Below the pieces are notes generated by a model that was given only the letters and a program-made list of their open reading frames with translations, was not told the origin of the DNA and did not search any database. From NCBI GenBank assembly GCA_011389935.1, contig JAABTJ010000011.1:24436-88435 (forward strand): a DNA stretch of 64,000 nucleotides. The letters run 5' to 3'. The translations under genes and the position numbers were made by a program. Positions within the stretch are counted from its first letter, which is position 1. Each line of letters starts with the position of its first letter. The DNA comes from Desulfobacteraceae bacterium (GTDB lineage Bacteria > Desulfobacterota > Desulfobacteria > Desulfobacterales > Desulfosalsimonadaceae). Shown here in pieces: positions 1 to 10,050 of this stretch.

Positions 1-1
1 A

Positions 2-3202
<3,201 letters not shown>

Positions 3203-3223
3203 CCTTCAGGATTCACGCATCCG

Positions 3224-3265
3224 AAAAAAGGCCGCCCCGGGCAGATCAACGGGGCGGCCTTTTTT
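3224..3265 (+). terminator. Rho-independent terminator after pyruvate:ferredoxin oxidoreductase
   Basis: A perfect GC-rich stem (GGCCGCCCC pairing with GGGGCGGCC), extended by A and T tracts, has a 12-base loop and is followed by six T. It sits 22 bases after the stop codon. Confidence 0.93.
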
Positions 3266-3307
3266 ACCGTTGCCGAGAAAATATCGACGCTGCCCCTGAG
3301 AGAATCA

Positions 3308-3970
3308 ATGGATATGAAGGATTCCCATACGGATCAAAGTCAATTTGAATGCCGGCGGTGTGGTACCTGCTGCAGAAAAGGGGGACCGGCACTCCATGAT
3401 GCCGATGCCCGGCTTGTCTCCGAAAAGTGTATACCACCGGCAGACCTCTACACCATCCGTGCCGGGGAACGGGTCAGGGATAATATAAACGGCGGGTTGA
3501 TTTATACCGATACGGAAATCATCAAAATCCGCTCGGTCCCTGCCTCGGCTGCCTGCATGTTTTTCAGGGATTCTGAAAACGCCTGCGGAATATATGACAA
3601 TCGCCCGTCGGAGTGCCGTGCCATGCAGTGCCGGGACACAACGGCCATCGTCGGCATCTACGGCAAAAACCGCCTGTGCCGGAAAGACCTTTTCGGGGAT
3701 GTCGGCTGGTTGTGGGAAATCATCGAAGCCCATGAATCGGAATGCGGCTTTGGAAAAATCAACCGGCTTATCGAACAGCGCAGGGGAGGGGTTTTCTCTG
3801 CAAGCCGGCAGCTTTCGGAACGGATCTCCTATGACCGGGCCGTCAGGGATTTGACCGTTGAAAAGGCGGGCCTGGAAAAAGGGATGCTGGACCTTGTATT
3901 CGGGCTTCCCCTGGAAAGGGTGCTGCAAGACCGGTACGGCGTAAAAATAAGAAGAAACGATCCCCTTTGA
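3308..3970 (+). CDS. YkgJ-family cysteine-cluster protein
   Basis: Probable Zn/Fe-chelating YkgJ-type protein of 220 aa. The N-terminus has a dense cysteine cluster, CRRCGTCCRKGG, and a second group follows as CMFF...CGIYDNRPSECRAMQC; this CxxCxxCC plus C-x-Y-x-x-RPxxCR pattern defines the family (known family feature). No signal peptide or membrane segment is visible. The ATG at 3308 is followed two codons later by another ATG, so the start could be 3314. The biochemical role is unknown. It stands alone between the terminator at 3224-3265 and a convergent nitrilase-family gene that ends 33 bases away. Confidence 0.8.
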   Translation: MDMKDSHTDQSQFECRRCGTCCRKGGPALHDADARLVSEKCIPPADLYTIRAGERVRDNINGGLIYTDTEIIKIRSVPASAACMFFRDSENACGIYDNRPSECRAMQCRDTTAIVGIYGKNRLCRKDLFGDVGWLWEIIEAHESECGFGKINRLIEQRRGGVFSASRQLSERISYDRAVRDLTVEKAGLEKGMLDLVFGLPLERVLQDRYGVKIRRNDPL

Positions 3971-4003
3971 CCCCGAATTTGACCCGAAATCAAGGTGATT
4001 GCG

Positions 4004-4816
4004 CTACCTGTAGAGATCGGGGCGCCGGTTGGGGAAAAAATACCGCATCCGGTGGTTTCTCACGCCGTCTATCATTTCCCGCGTAAGATCGGCGACGATC
4101 ATGGCTTCCTTTTTTCCGCAATGGCTTTCCATGAGTTTCCCTTCCGGGGAAAGGACAATCGCGCATCCGGGGAAATGAAGGCCAAGGCCGTTATCGCCTG
4201 CCGGGTTTACCGCAATGACGAATATGCTGTTGTCATATGCCCGTGCCGGGAGATGGCGCATCCATGACGTTTTTTTCTCCGTTGCGGACGTTCCCGGTGA
4301 CGCGTGGGGGATGAAAATCGCATCGGCGCCATGGGCCGTCATGTGGGTAGCAAGCGCGGGGAAATGGGCATCGTAGCAAAGCTGGATGCCGAAGGTAAAG
4401 CCCTTTACCGTAAAAAGCGGGCCGATTGCATCGGCAGCAGCAAAGATTGTTTTTTCCGGCGGGGCAAGGTGGACCTTTCGGTACGTGGAGCGTATGCCGC
4501 TGCTGTCGCATGCAAACGCGGTGGCATATGTGCGACCATCCTTCCCCTTTTCCGCGAGACCGGCAACAATGGCAACCTCGTGTTCGCCAGCCATTTGTAC
4601 TACCGCTTCCACTTCGGGAGCGTTCATGGGAAGCGCGGCATTGACCATTTCTTCGCGGACATGGTAGCCGGTGATGCACAGCTCCGGAAAGCAGACAATA
4701 TCGGCCTTTTCTTTTGCCGCCGTCGTTGTCCATGCCGCCATTCTCTTCAGATTTTCTTCTGCATGCCCCACAAGGCATCTGCACATTACGGCGGCAACGC
4801 GTATGTCTGTATTCAT
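4004..4816 (-). CDS. Carbon-nitrogen hydrolase (nitrilase superfamily)
   Basis: Cytoplasmic amidase/nitrilase-type hydrolase of 270 aa acting on C-N bonds of an unknown small amide. All three catalytic positions are visible: Glu in FPELCITGY, Lys in STYRKVHLAPPE and the nucleophile Cys in GIQLCYDAHFP. Length suits a single-domain member such as omega-amidase or N-carbamoyl hydrolase; substrate cannot be read from sequence. I chose the ATG at 4816; a GTG directly before it would add one residue. It is monocistronic in appearance, converging with the YkgJ-like gene, and its upstream side carries repeat copy A. Confidence 0.88.
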   Translation of the reverse strand: MNTDIRVAAVMCRCLVGHAEENLKRMAAWTTTAAKEKADIVCFPELCITGYHVREEMVNAALPMNAPEVEAVVQMAGEHEVAIVAGLAEKGKDGRTYATAFACDSSGIRSTYRKVHLAPPEKTIFAAADAIGPLFTVKGFTFGIQLCYDAHFPALATHMTAHGADAIFIPHASPGTSATEKKTSWMRHLPARAYDNSIFVIAVNPAGDNGLGLHFPGCAIVLSPEGKLMESHCGKKEAMIVADLTREMIDGVRNHRMRYFFPNRRPDLYR

Positions 4817-4948
4817 CACTGATCCAACCGGTTAGAATTTCAAGTGGGGGGCGGGTGTAATCGCTGATTTGCAGTGGGCAGGATCGCCAACCGCAGACGA
4901 CGGGAACCCGAACTGTATGTGGCGCTAAACGATCCTCTCTACCGATTG

Positions 4949-5098
4949 ATGGACTCGTAAAAAGTCGTTTTTAGACGGCTTTGTAAATGATCAAGATCAA
5001 GGCGCGTGCAATTTTTGAAGAATTGATAGTACTTAGCCGTACGTGAGATTCTTCAAAAATTGTGCGCAACGCAGATATTGAACGTTTACGAAGCCGTC
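4949..5098. repeat. Palindromic intergenic repeat, copy A (inverted orientation)
   Basis: About 150 bp containing a nested palindrome. Outer arms GACGGCTTTGTAAA and TTTACGAAGCCGTC bound 4974-5098. Inner arms run TTTTTGAAGAAT and ATTCTTCAAAAA. The centre carries GTACTTAGCCGTACGTGAG, the reverse complement of the core seen in the other copies. A tail, ATGGACTCGTAAAAAGTC, lies outside the palindrome at 4949-4966. It aligns along its length with the reverse complement of the copy at 15027-15178. Its right end overlaps the stop codon of the sirohaem decarboxylase gene by two bases. Confidence 0.9.
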
Positions 5099-5552
5099 AA
5101 AGATTGAAATGCGCCCGTATCTTATATACATCCGTCGCCGGGAGATTGAGTATGTCGCTGATGCCGGTTTTTTCGGATATTTCAGCCAGGGATTCCGTTA
5201 TGGATTCCCTGGACGGCGCGATGAACGTGAACCAGACATTGAAGGTATTGGCCCGCAGATAATTGTGCGTAACACCGGGATAGGAATTGACCACTTCGGC
5301 AAAGTGCTCCAGCTTTTCCGGCGGCACCCGGCCTGCGCACAACGTGCTTACGTACCCCAGTTTTTCCGGCGAAAAATTTCCGCCGATACGTCGTATGATG
5401 CCGTTTTTCCTGAGCCTGCGAACCCGCGCAATCACTTCATTTTCGGAAAGCCCCAGTTCGTCACCGATCGCTGCAAAAGGGCTTTCCGTAATGGGAAAAT
5501 CGGACTGGATGCGATTTAGGATTCGCCGGTCGGTATCATCGATGGAAGACAT
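5097..5552 (-). CDS. AhbA/AhbB-like sirohaem decarboxylase subunit (AsnC/Lrp-type fold)
   Basis: Small protein (151 aa) resembling AhbA/AhbB, which decarboxylate sirohaem to 12,18-didecarboxysirohaem in the alternative haem pathway of sulfate reducers (established family knowledge). Seen: an N-terminal winged-helix AsnC-like part (DDTDRRILNRIQSDFPI, PFAAIGDELGLSENEVIARVRRL) and a C-terminal Lrp-like domain with VTHNYLR and FNVWFTF, a pattern typical of Ahb/NirD-L-G-H proteins rather than of true Lrp regulators. The ATG at 5552 was chosen because upstream codons overlap yjbQ; the gap to yjbQ is 7 bases. The partner subunit is not in the window. A plain AsnC-family regulator is the alternative. 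The stop codon is formed at the end of repeat copy A. Confidence 0.78.
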   Translation of the reverse strand: MSSIDDTDRRILNRIQSDFPITESPFAAIGDELGLSENEVIARVRRLRKNGIIRRIGGNFSPEKLGYVSTLCAGRVPPEKLEHFAEVVNSYPGVTHNYLRANTFNVWFTFIAPSRESITESLAEISEKTGISDILNLPATDVYKIRAHFNL

Positions 5553-5559
5553 GATGGTT

Positions 5560-5967
5560 TTATCCGCTGCTTGAAAGATAATGGATATCCACTCGCCGTA
5601 CTCTCGGGCCGTCAAACTCGCAGAAAAAAATGGACTGCCATGTACCCAATACCAGCTTGCCGTCGTCGACGCCGAACAAAACGGATTGGCCCACCAGCGA
5701 GGCCTTTATATGTGCGGCCGAATTGCCTTCTGCGTGGCGGTATCCGGCCTTTAAGGGCACCATCTGGTTCAGGATCATGAGCATGTCGCGTTTAACGTCG
5801 GGATCCGCCCCCTCGTTGATGGTTATGGCGGATGTGGTGTGCGGTACGTAGGCCATGACCACGCCGCTTTTATAGCCCGATGATTTGATTTTATGCGCAA
5901 TGTCGGGCGTTATATCGACCATTTCAATTTTTTGGTTGGTTTTGACCCGGATTGTTTCCGTTTTCAT
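5560..5967 (-). CDS. yjbQ: YjbQ/UPF0047 family protein (secondary thiamine-phosphate synthase type)
   Basis: Compact beta-rich protein of 135 aa. Family signatures are visible: VVMAYVPHTTSAITINEGADPDVKRDML, GNSAAHIKASLVGQSVLFGVDDGKLVLGTWQSIFFCEFDGPR. Members show weak thiamine-phosphate synthase activity, but their physiological role is unsettled (known). The start was set at the ATG at 5967 because it follows an AGGGGGAT ribosome site; the longer frame to 6003 begins inside a terminator hairpin. It is followed 7 bases later by the sirohaem decarboxylase gene, so the two are probably co-transcribed. Confidence 0.85.
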   Translation of the reverse strand: MKTETIRVKTNQKIEMVDITPDIAHKIKSSGYKSGVVMAYVPHTTSAITINEGADPDVKRDMLMILNQMVPLKAGYRHAEGNSAAHIKASLVGQSVLFGVDDGKLVLGTWQSIFFCEFDGPRVRRVDIHYLSSSG

Positions 5968-5985
5968 CCATCCCCCTGAAAAAGA

Positions 5986-6016
5986 AAAGAGCCCTGCTGT
6001 CAAGGCAGGGCTCTTT
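5986..6016 (-). terminator. Terminator downstream of dsrC
   Basis: A 12-base perfect stem (AAAGAGCCCTGC pairs with GCAGGGCTCTTT) around a 7-base loop, 42 bases past the dsrC stop on the minus strand. The yjbQ message starts just after it, so readthrough would join the two units. Confidence 0.8.
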
Positions 6017-6058
6017 CAATAAAACACAAGTACGCCCGGAGTCGGCGTGAAGGCGGTA

Positions 6059-6376
6059 TTACACGCATCCGGTGGGTTTCGGAAGACCGGCCATTTTACA
6101 TGCGCCTTTGCCCGGGCCGGAGGGAAACAGTTCATAAATATGTTTCAGCTTGTACCCGGTAAGCTTTGAAAGGACGCGTACCATGGGCGCGATTCCGTTT
6201 TTCTTGTAATAGTCCTGAAGAACGTCGATTACCTGCCAGTGTTCTTCGGAGAGTTCATCAATCCCTTCCTGCTGCTTTACATACTGAACCCAGTCCTTGT
6301 TCCAGTTTTCAAAAGAATCGATGAACCCGTCTTCGTCGATAGCAAAGGTGTTTCCTTCAAATTCCACTGTTGGCAT
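6059..6376 (-). CDS. dsrC: DsrC sulfur-trafficking protein
   Basis: Substrate-carrier protein of dissimilatory sulfite reduction. DsrAB loads sulfite-derived sulfur on DsrC as a trisulfide, which is then reduced by membrane complexes such as DsrMKJOP (established). The 105-aa protein has the family core (VEFEGNTFAIDEDGFIDSFENWNKDW, HWQVIDVLQDYY, GIAPMVRVLSK) and both redox cysteines, Cys93 and penultimate Cys104, separated by ten residues. This marks true DsrC rather than TusE or the RspA-type paralogues, which lack one or both. A consensus AAGGAGG site precedes the ATG. It has its own promoter (6471-6499) and terminator, so it is a separate strong unit beside the hdrA operon. dsrAB is not in the window. 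Confidence 0.96.
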   Translation of the reverse strand: MPTVEFEGNTFAIDEDGFIDSFENWNKDWVQYVKQQEGIDELSEEHWQVIDVLQDYYKKNGIAPMVRVLSKLTGYKLKHIYELFPSGPGKGACKMAGLPKPTGCV

Positions 6377-6470
6377 GTAAGTATCCTCCTTTAATTTGTT
6401 TTTTTCCTATACTGCCCGATAATAATATTTTTTGTCCGGGATGCTGACGTACGTAACCTGTAAATTGCGT

Positions 6471-6499
6471 AATTTAATCGACACGCCCTGAAATGTCAA
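6471..6499 (-). promoter_or_regulatory. Sigma-70-type promoter of dsrC
   Basis: On the minus strand TTGACA is followed by a 17-base spacer and TAAATT, about 95 bases upstream of the dsrC ATG. The -35 matches consensus and spacing is ideal. Inferred, not mapped. Confidence 0.7.
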
Positions 6500-6524
6500 T
6501 ATTAAAATAAAGCATATGACCGTA

Positions 6525-7370
6525 TCAGTATTCTTTTGGCGTTTTGTTCAGCTGCTCCAGGGTAAAGACTGGCCCGTCCTTGCATACCAGCTCCTTGCCG
6601 ATATTGCAGTGGCCGCATATGCCGATGCCGCATTTCATACGGTTCTCCAGGGACATGATGATCTGGTCGTGCCCGTAGCCGAGCTTGTCGAGAACCGGCT
6701 GTGTAAATTTGATCATAACGGGCGGCCCGCAAACGATGGCGTATGTGTCCGCATTGCCCGGCGGAGCCTCCTGCTCCGTGATTGCCGGAACAAAACCCTT
6801 GTGGTACTTCCAATCCGGATCATCCGTACCGTCGACGGTGATGTGCATATGGATGTCATCACGATCGGCCCACGCCATGAGCTCCTCCTTGTACAGGAGC
6901 ATGCCCGGTGACCGGGCGCCATAGATGACATGGATGTCCTTGAACTTTGAGCGGTTATCCGGGTGAAGCATATGAACGATGGAGGACCGGAGCGTTGTAA
7001 ACGCAAACCCGCCACCGATGATGACGACGTTTTTCCCCTCGAGCAGCTCCCATGGATAAGAATTGCCCATGGGGCCGCGCACGCCCATGACATCCCCTTC
7101 TTTCATGGCATGAAGATAGGATGTCACCTTACCGGTCTTAAAAACGGTGAATTTGACAAACCCTTTTTCCGTCGGAGAAGAAGCGATGCCGATGGGGATT
7201 TCACCCAAGCCGGCGATTGAAAGTTCGGCAAACTGCCCGGCCCGGTACGCGAATTTTTCTTCGTCCTCGGGATGTAAAAAAACGAACGTAAATGTTTTCA
7301 GACTTTTATCTTCGGTTTCGACCGTAATGTCATCGATTCGAACCGGGTATGGTAAATACGGATTGTGCAC
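6525..7370 (-). CDS. FAD/NAD(P)-binding oxidoreductase subunit, FlxA/AsrB-like
   Basis: Flavoprotein of the ferredoxin-NADP reductase fold that probably docks NAD(P)H to the Hdr complex. Seen: an FAD-binding barrel (FAYRAGQFAELSI, GIASSP), the NAD-binding lobe (NVVIIGGGFAFTTLRSSIVHML, IVCGPPVMIKF) and a C-terminal [2Fe-2S] cysteine set (MKCGIGICGHCNIGKELVCKDGPVF), the arrangement of anaerobic sulfite reductase subunit B and dihydroorotate dehydrogenase electron-transfer subunits. I chose a GTG start at 7370 because AAAGGGGG sits just upstream and it clears the previous stop by 19 bases; the longer frame to 7427 would overlap the neighbour. Last gene of the hdrA operon. 281 aa, normal for the family. 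Confidence 0.85.
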   Translation of the reverse strand: MHNPYLPYPVRIDDITVETEDKSLKTFTFVFLHPEDEEKFAYRAGQFAELSIAGLGEIPIGIASSPTEKGFVKFTVFKTGKVTSYLHAMKEGDVMGVRGPMGNSYPWELLEGKNVVIIGGGFAFTTLRSSIVHMLHPDNRSKFKDIHVIYGARSPGMLLYKEELMAWADRDDIHMHITVDGTDDPDWKYHKGFVPAITEQEAPPGNADTYAIVCGPPVMIKFTQPVLDKLGYGHDQIIMSLENRMKCGIGICGHCNIGKELVCKDGPVFTLEQLNKTPKEY

Positions 7371-7389
7371 AATATCCCCCTTTATCCTA

Positions 7390-8463
7390 TCACGACGTGA
7401 CTGCGCAGCTACATGTCTCGGGATCATAGCTGTTCATCTTGTTGCAAATCCTTCGGATGTCAATGTTGACCGGGCACAGGCGGACGCAGCGGCCGCAGCC
7501 GGTGCACTGTATCCCTTTTTCATACTTGTCCACGTAATATTTGAGCTTGTGCATGAAGCGCTGGCGGATCCTTGCGATTTTTGTCCCCCGCGGGTTGTGG
7601 CCGGATGCATGCACGGTAAAGAGCGGGTACATGCAGCTGTCCCAGTTTCTCATTCGAAAGCCGGCCTTGCCGTATGTTTCGTCCTGCACGTCAAAGCACC
7701 AGCAGGTCGGGCAGGCATGGGTGCACGTGCCGCAATTGATGCACGCGAACGCCTCGGGTTCCCATATTGCGGCTTCCGCTTCATACAGATCGATCAATGC
7801 CTGGCTCGCCAGGTTGTCGGTGGCCACCTCGGATTTGATCTTCGATTCCGCATCCAGCTTCATTTTTTCGATGGTTTCGTCGGCATTTTCCGCAGGGCGG
7901 TTCCACCCGGCGGATTCTGCCAGTTTTTCCCCTTTTTCCGTTACCAGCCGCGCCAGGTAGTGATCGCCGTTGTCAACCAGCAGGATGTCTACGTTTTTTT
8001 CTGAAAAGGGTCCGGATACGGCGCTGGTACAGAAGCAGGTCGGGCAGGGCTTGCTGCATGCCAGCCCTACGAGCGTTGTGGACTCATAATTCTTAAGCCA
8101 GTACGGGTCCTTGTACTCCGGGGTGTCGAAATTCCGCCGGACAACCTCGTATGCGTCGGCATCGCAGGGGCGTATGCCGATAACCGCCGTCGGCTGCCGG
8201 TCTTTTTGCGGTTCCTTCAGCACCGCATAGTTCTCGTCGTTCTTATCCAGCGAAAACTCAAACATGACCTCGGACTGGGGATAAAGAATCGACCGGGCGG
8301 AAAGCCGGGTGTTGATATACTCAAGATCGGGCTTCTGTCCGGGGGTTAGCGTTGTAAACAGGTGATAGTCTTTTTCTTTCACAGGACCGATGAGCCGGAA
8401 TTCGCTTTCCAGTTTTTCCAGACCGGCATCCAGTTCGGATTTGTCTATCTGTATGACTTTCAT
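7390..8463 (-). CDS. 4Fe-4S dicluster protein, FlxB/AsrA-like (sulfhydrogenase beta-type)
   Basis: Iron-sulfur electron relay of 357 aa. The N-terminal half resembles anaerobic sulfite reductase subunit A and hydrogenase beta subunits (AVIGIRPCDADAYEVVRRNF, VGLACSKPCPTCFCTS). The C-terminal half has two [4Fe-4S] motifs: CINCGTCTHACPTCWC and CTGCGRCVRLCPVNIDIR. The ATG at 8463 has AAGGG upstream; a GTG six codons earlier is less convincing. It lies 48 bases after the preceding subunit and 19 before the flavoprotein gene. In sulfate reducers this type of subunit sits between the flavoprotein and MvhD/HdrA (known for flxABCD-hdr loci), so electron transfer between them is the likely role. Confidence 0.83.
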   Translation of the reverse strand: MKVIQIDKSELDAGLEKLESEFRLIGPVKEKDYHLFTTLTPGQKPDLEYINTRLSARSILYPQSEVMFEFSLDKNDENYAVLKEPQKDRQPTAVIGIRPCDADAYEVVRRNFDTPEYKDPYWLKNYESTTLVGLACSKPCPTCFCTSAVSGPFSEKNVDILLVDNGDHYLARLVTEKGEKLAESAGWNRPAENADETIEKMKLDAESKIKSEVATDNLASQALIDLYEAEAAIWEPEAFACINCGTCTHACPTCWCFDVQDETYGKAGFRMRNWDSCMYPLFTVHASGHNPRGTKIARIRQRFMHKLKYYVDKYEKGIQCTGCGRCVRLCPVNIDIRRICNKMNSYDPETCSCAVTS

Positions 8464-8511
8464 GGTATATGCCCTTGTCACTGAATGATATTCATGCGCC
8501 TGTCAACCAAA

Positions 8512-9471
8512 CTACTTGATAAACTGTTCCGGATCGTCCGGCTTATAGGTATCAAGCGGGGGCCTCTGCTCCGTGGTCAGGCCGGCTTCCCATCCGAAAT
8601 ATTCCAGGGAGTCTTTTTCAAGCTTTTTTGTCAGCGCCCGCACATTGATTCCCATGGGGCAGCTTCGGACGCATGCGCCGCAATCGGTGCAGCGGCCGGC
8701 GCAGTGGTATGCCCGCAGGAAATGAAATATCCGGATGTCCGAGGGGTCGATGCTCTTGCCAACCCACTGGGGCTTTGATTCATCCACAAAGCAGGTGGGG
8801 CAGTAGCAAAGCGGGCAGGCGTTCCTGCATGCATAGCACCGGATACAGTCGGAAAACAGATCGTCGAAATAGGCCCATTTTTCCTCGGGGCTCATTTCCT
8901 CTACTTTGCGGACCGCTTCGTAGCGGTCCACACTTTCTTCGGTCTGCTCGGGAACCTCCTCGGCGATAAGTTCGTCGTAAATAACGGGGTTCCGGTGCAT
9001 GCACAGCGCGCAGTTTTCCTGGAGGACATCCACCCGGTCAACGGTTTCGGAAAAATCATTTCCGGAGATGGTAACGGTTTTTCCGGCCGCATCTTCTTCG
9101 ATGGCCTCGATTTCACCGCCAACGCTGGCCGTGAGCTTATGCCGGTCCACCATGCCGGTGCATGGGACGCCGATGATATAGAGCTGATCGCGTTTGATCT
9201 TGTTCTCAACGATATGGACCGCAAGATTCCTTGAATCGCAACCTTTGGCAACAATGCCGATTTTTTCACTGCGGCCGGTGACGTAATTGGCAAGATTGAT
9301 CCCGCAGTTGCCGTCCCACGCAAAACCGTCCACATCGTTCTGGTTTCGGGCAAACATGGGTTGATTCATCATCGGGACGCTCCCTTTGGTAAACCCGATA
9401 ACCATATCGACCTTGCCTTCCTTCAGCAGGCGCTTCGAGATTTCCCTGATCTTATCCGTATACGATGTCAT
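8512..9471 (-). CDS. FrhB/FdhB-like 4Fe-4S dicluster subunit of the Hdr complex
   Basis: 319-aa protein. The N-terminal region matches the coenzyme F420 hydrogenase/dehydrogenase beta-subunit fold (GFTKGSVPMMNQPMFA, KIGIVAKGCDSRNLAVHIVE, IIGVPCTGMVD, ENCALCMHRNP), followed by an HdrC-like two-cluster domain, CIRCYACRNACPLCYCPTC and CTDCGACVRSCPMGINVRAL. The ATG at 9471 begins one base after the mvhD stop, which suggests translational coupling; a TTG nine bases upstream would overlap mvhD. It probably binds flavin and several [4Fe-4S] clusters and relays electrons between MvhD/HdrA and the AsrA/B-like pair. This could correspond to FlxC, but I did not assign the letter with confidence. Confidence 0.82.
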   Translation of the reverse strand: MTSYTDKIREISKRLLKEGKVDMVIGFTKGSVPMMNQPMFARNQNDVDGFAWDGNCGINLANYVTGRSEKIGIVAKGCDSRNLAVHIVENKIKRDQLYIIGVPCTGMVDRHKLTASVGGEIEAIEEDAAGKTVTISGNDFSETVDRVDVLQENCALCMHRNPVIYDELIAEEVPEQTEESVDRYEAVRKVEEMSPEEKWAYFDDLFSDCIRCYACRNACPLCYCPTCFVDESKPQWVGKSIDPSDIRIFHFLRAYHCAGRCTDCGACVRSCPMGINVRALTKKLEKDSLEYFGWEAGLTTEQRPPLDTYKPDDPEQFIK

Positions 9472-9472
9472 C

Positions 9473-9907
9473 TTATGCAACCTTCGGTTTTGTTTTCATG
9501 TATTTCTTTTCCTTCGACTGCAGGGCCATAACCTCTTCGGTGACATTTTTCGCCACTTCTACAAATTTCGTGGATTCAGCCGAAGAAATCCATGAAAAGT
9601 GCAGCCTGCCCGGGTCGATGCCCATGTGTTCCAGGAGGTTTTTCATAAGGGTGAATTTTCTGCGTGCATAATAATTACCTTCCAGGTAATGGCATTCACC
9701 GGGATGTCAGCCGGATACCCAGACAGCGTCGGCTCCCTGGCGCAGGGCCGCCAGGACGAACTTGACGCTCATTCGCCCCGTGCAGGGAATCCGGATGACC
9801 CGGATATTGGCGGGGTATTCCATGCGGCTGACCCCGGCGAGGTCGGCGGCTCCGTAACTGCACCAGTTACAAAGAAAGCTGATGATTTTCGGTTCTTTTG
9901 TGGCCAT
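9473..9907 (-). CDS. mvhD: MvhD/FlxD-type electron-transfer subunit, selenoprotein (in-frame TGA)
   Basis: Small [2Fe-2S] protein that delivers electrons to HdrA. The frame from the ATG at 9907 (GGAG upstream) reads 66 codons, meets TGA at 9707-9709, then continues in the same frame for 77 more codons to TAA at 9473-9475. The total is 144 aa, the normal MvhD length. The sequence before the TGA is GADAVWVSG and after it [18 protein letters not shown]; family members have Cys at that site (VSG-C-HPG). Thus residue 67 is inferred to be selenocysteine, with Cys13, Cys16, Cys42 and Cys72 retained. A 6-7 bp hairpin with a GGA-containing tip starts 16 bases after the TGA, as expected for a bacterial SECIS. 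Sec also occurs in the methanococcal homologue VhuD (known). Confidence 0.9.
9674..9690 (-). promoter_or_regulatory. Candidate SECIS hairpin in mvhD
   Basis: Minus-strand stem ATTACC/GGTAAT with a small purine-rich loop containing GGA, starting 16 bases after the in-frame TGA. Position and size suit the SelB-binding hairpin of bacterial selenoprotein genes. Inferred only. Confidence 0.6.
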
Positions 9908-9980
9908 TTATCGTACTCCTTGTCCGCTTGTCCAGTCCATGTGGCACGTATCTTGTAATCGGGTTGAGCCCTGCCGGGAA

Positions 9981-10024
9981 ACCCCCTGCCGATCTGGCAG
10001 GAACCCCCTGCCGATCTGGCAGGA
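9981..10024. repeat. Two tandem 22-bp hairpin-forming repeats between hdrA and mvhD
   Basis: Two exact head-to-tail 22-bp units, each containing the palindrome CCTGCCGATCTGGCAGG. They occupy the 143-bp gap between the hdrA stop and the mvhD start. Stable RNA hairpins here could protect or separate parts of the polycistronic message. Function is inferred. Confidence 0.85.
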
Positions 10025-10050
10025 TATTTACAGGCAGGCTGTTTTTTCTA

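Noticed and set aside
9707..9907. A truncated or pseudogene mvhD of 66 aa
   Set aside because: The frame after TGA codes the conserved MvhD C-terminus to a normal stop, which decay would not preserve.
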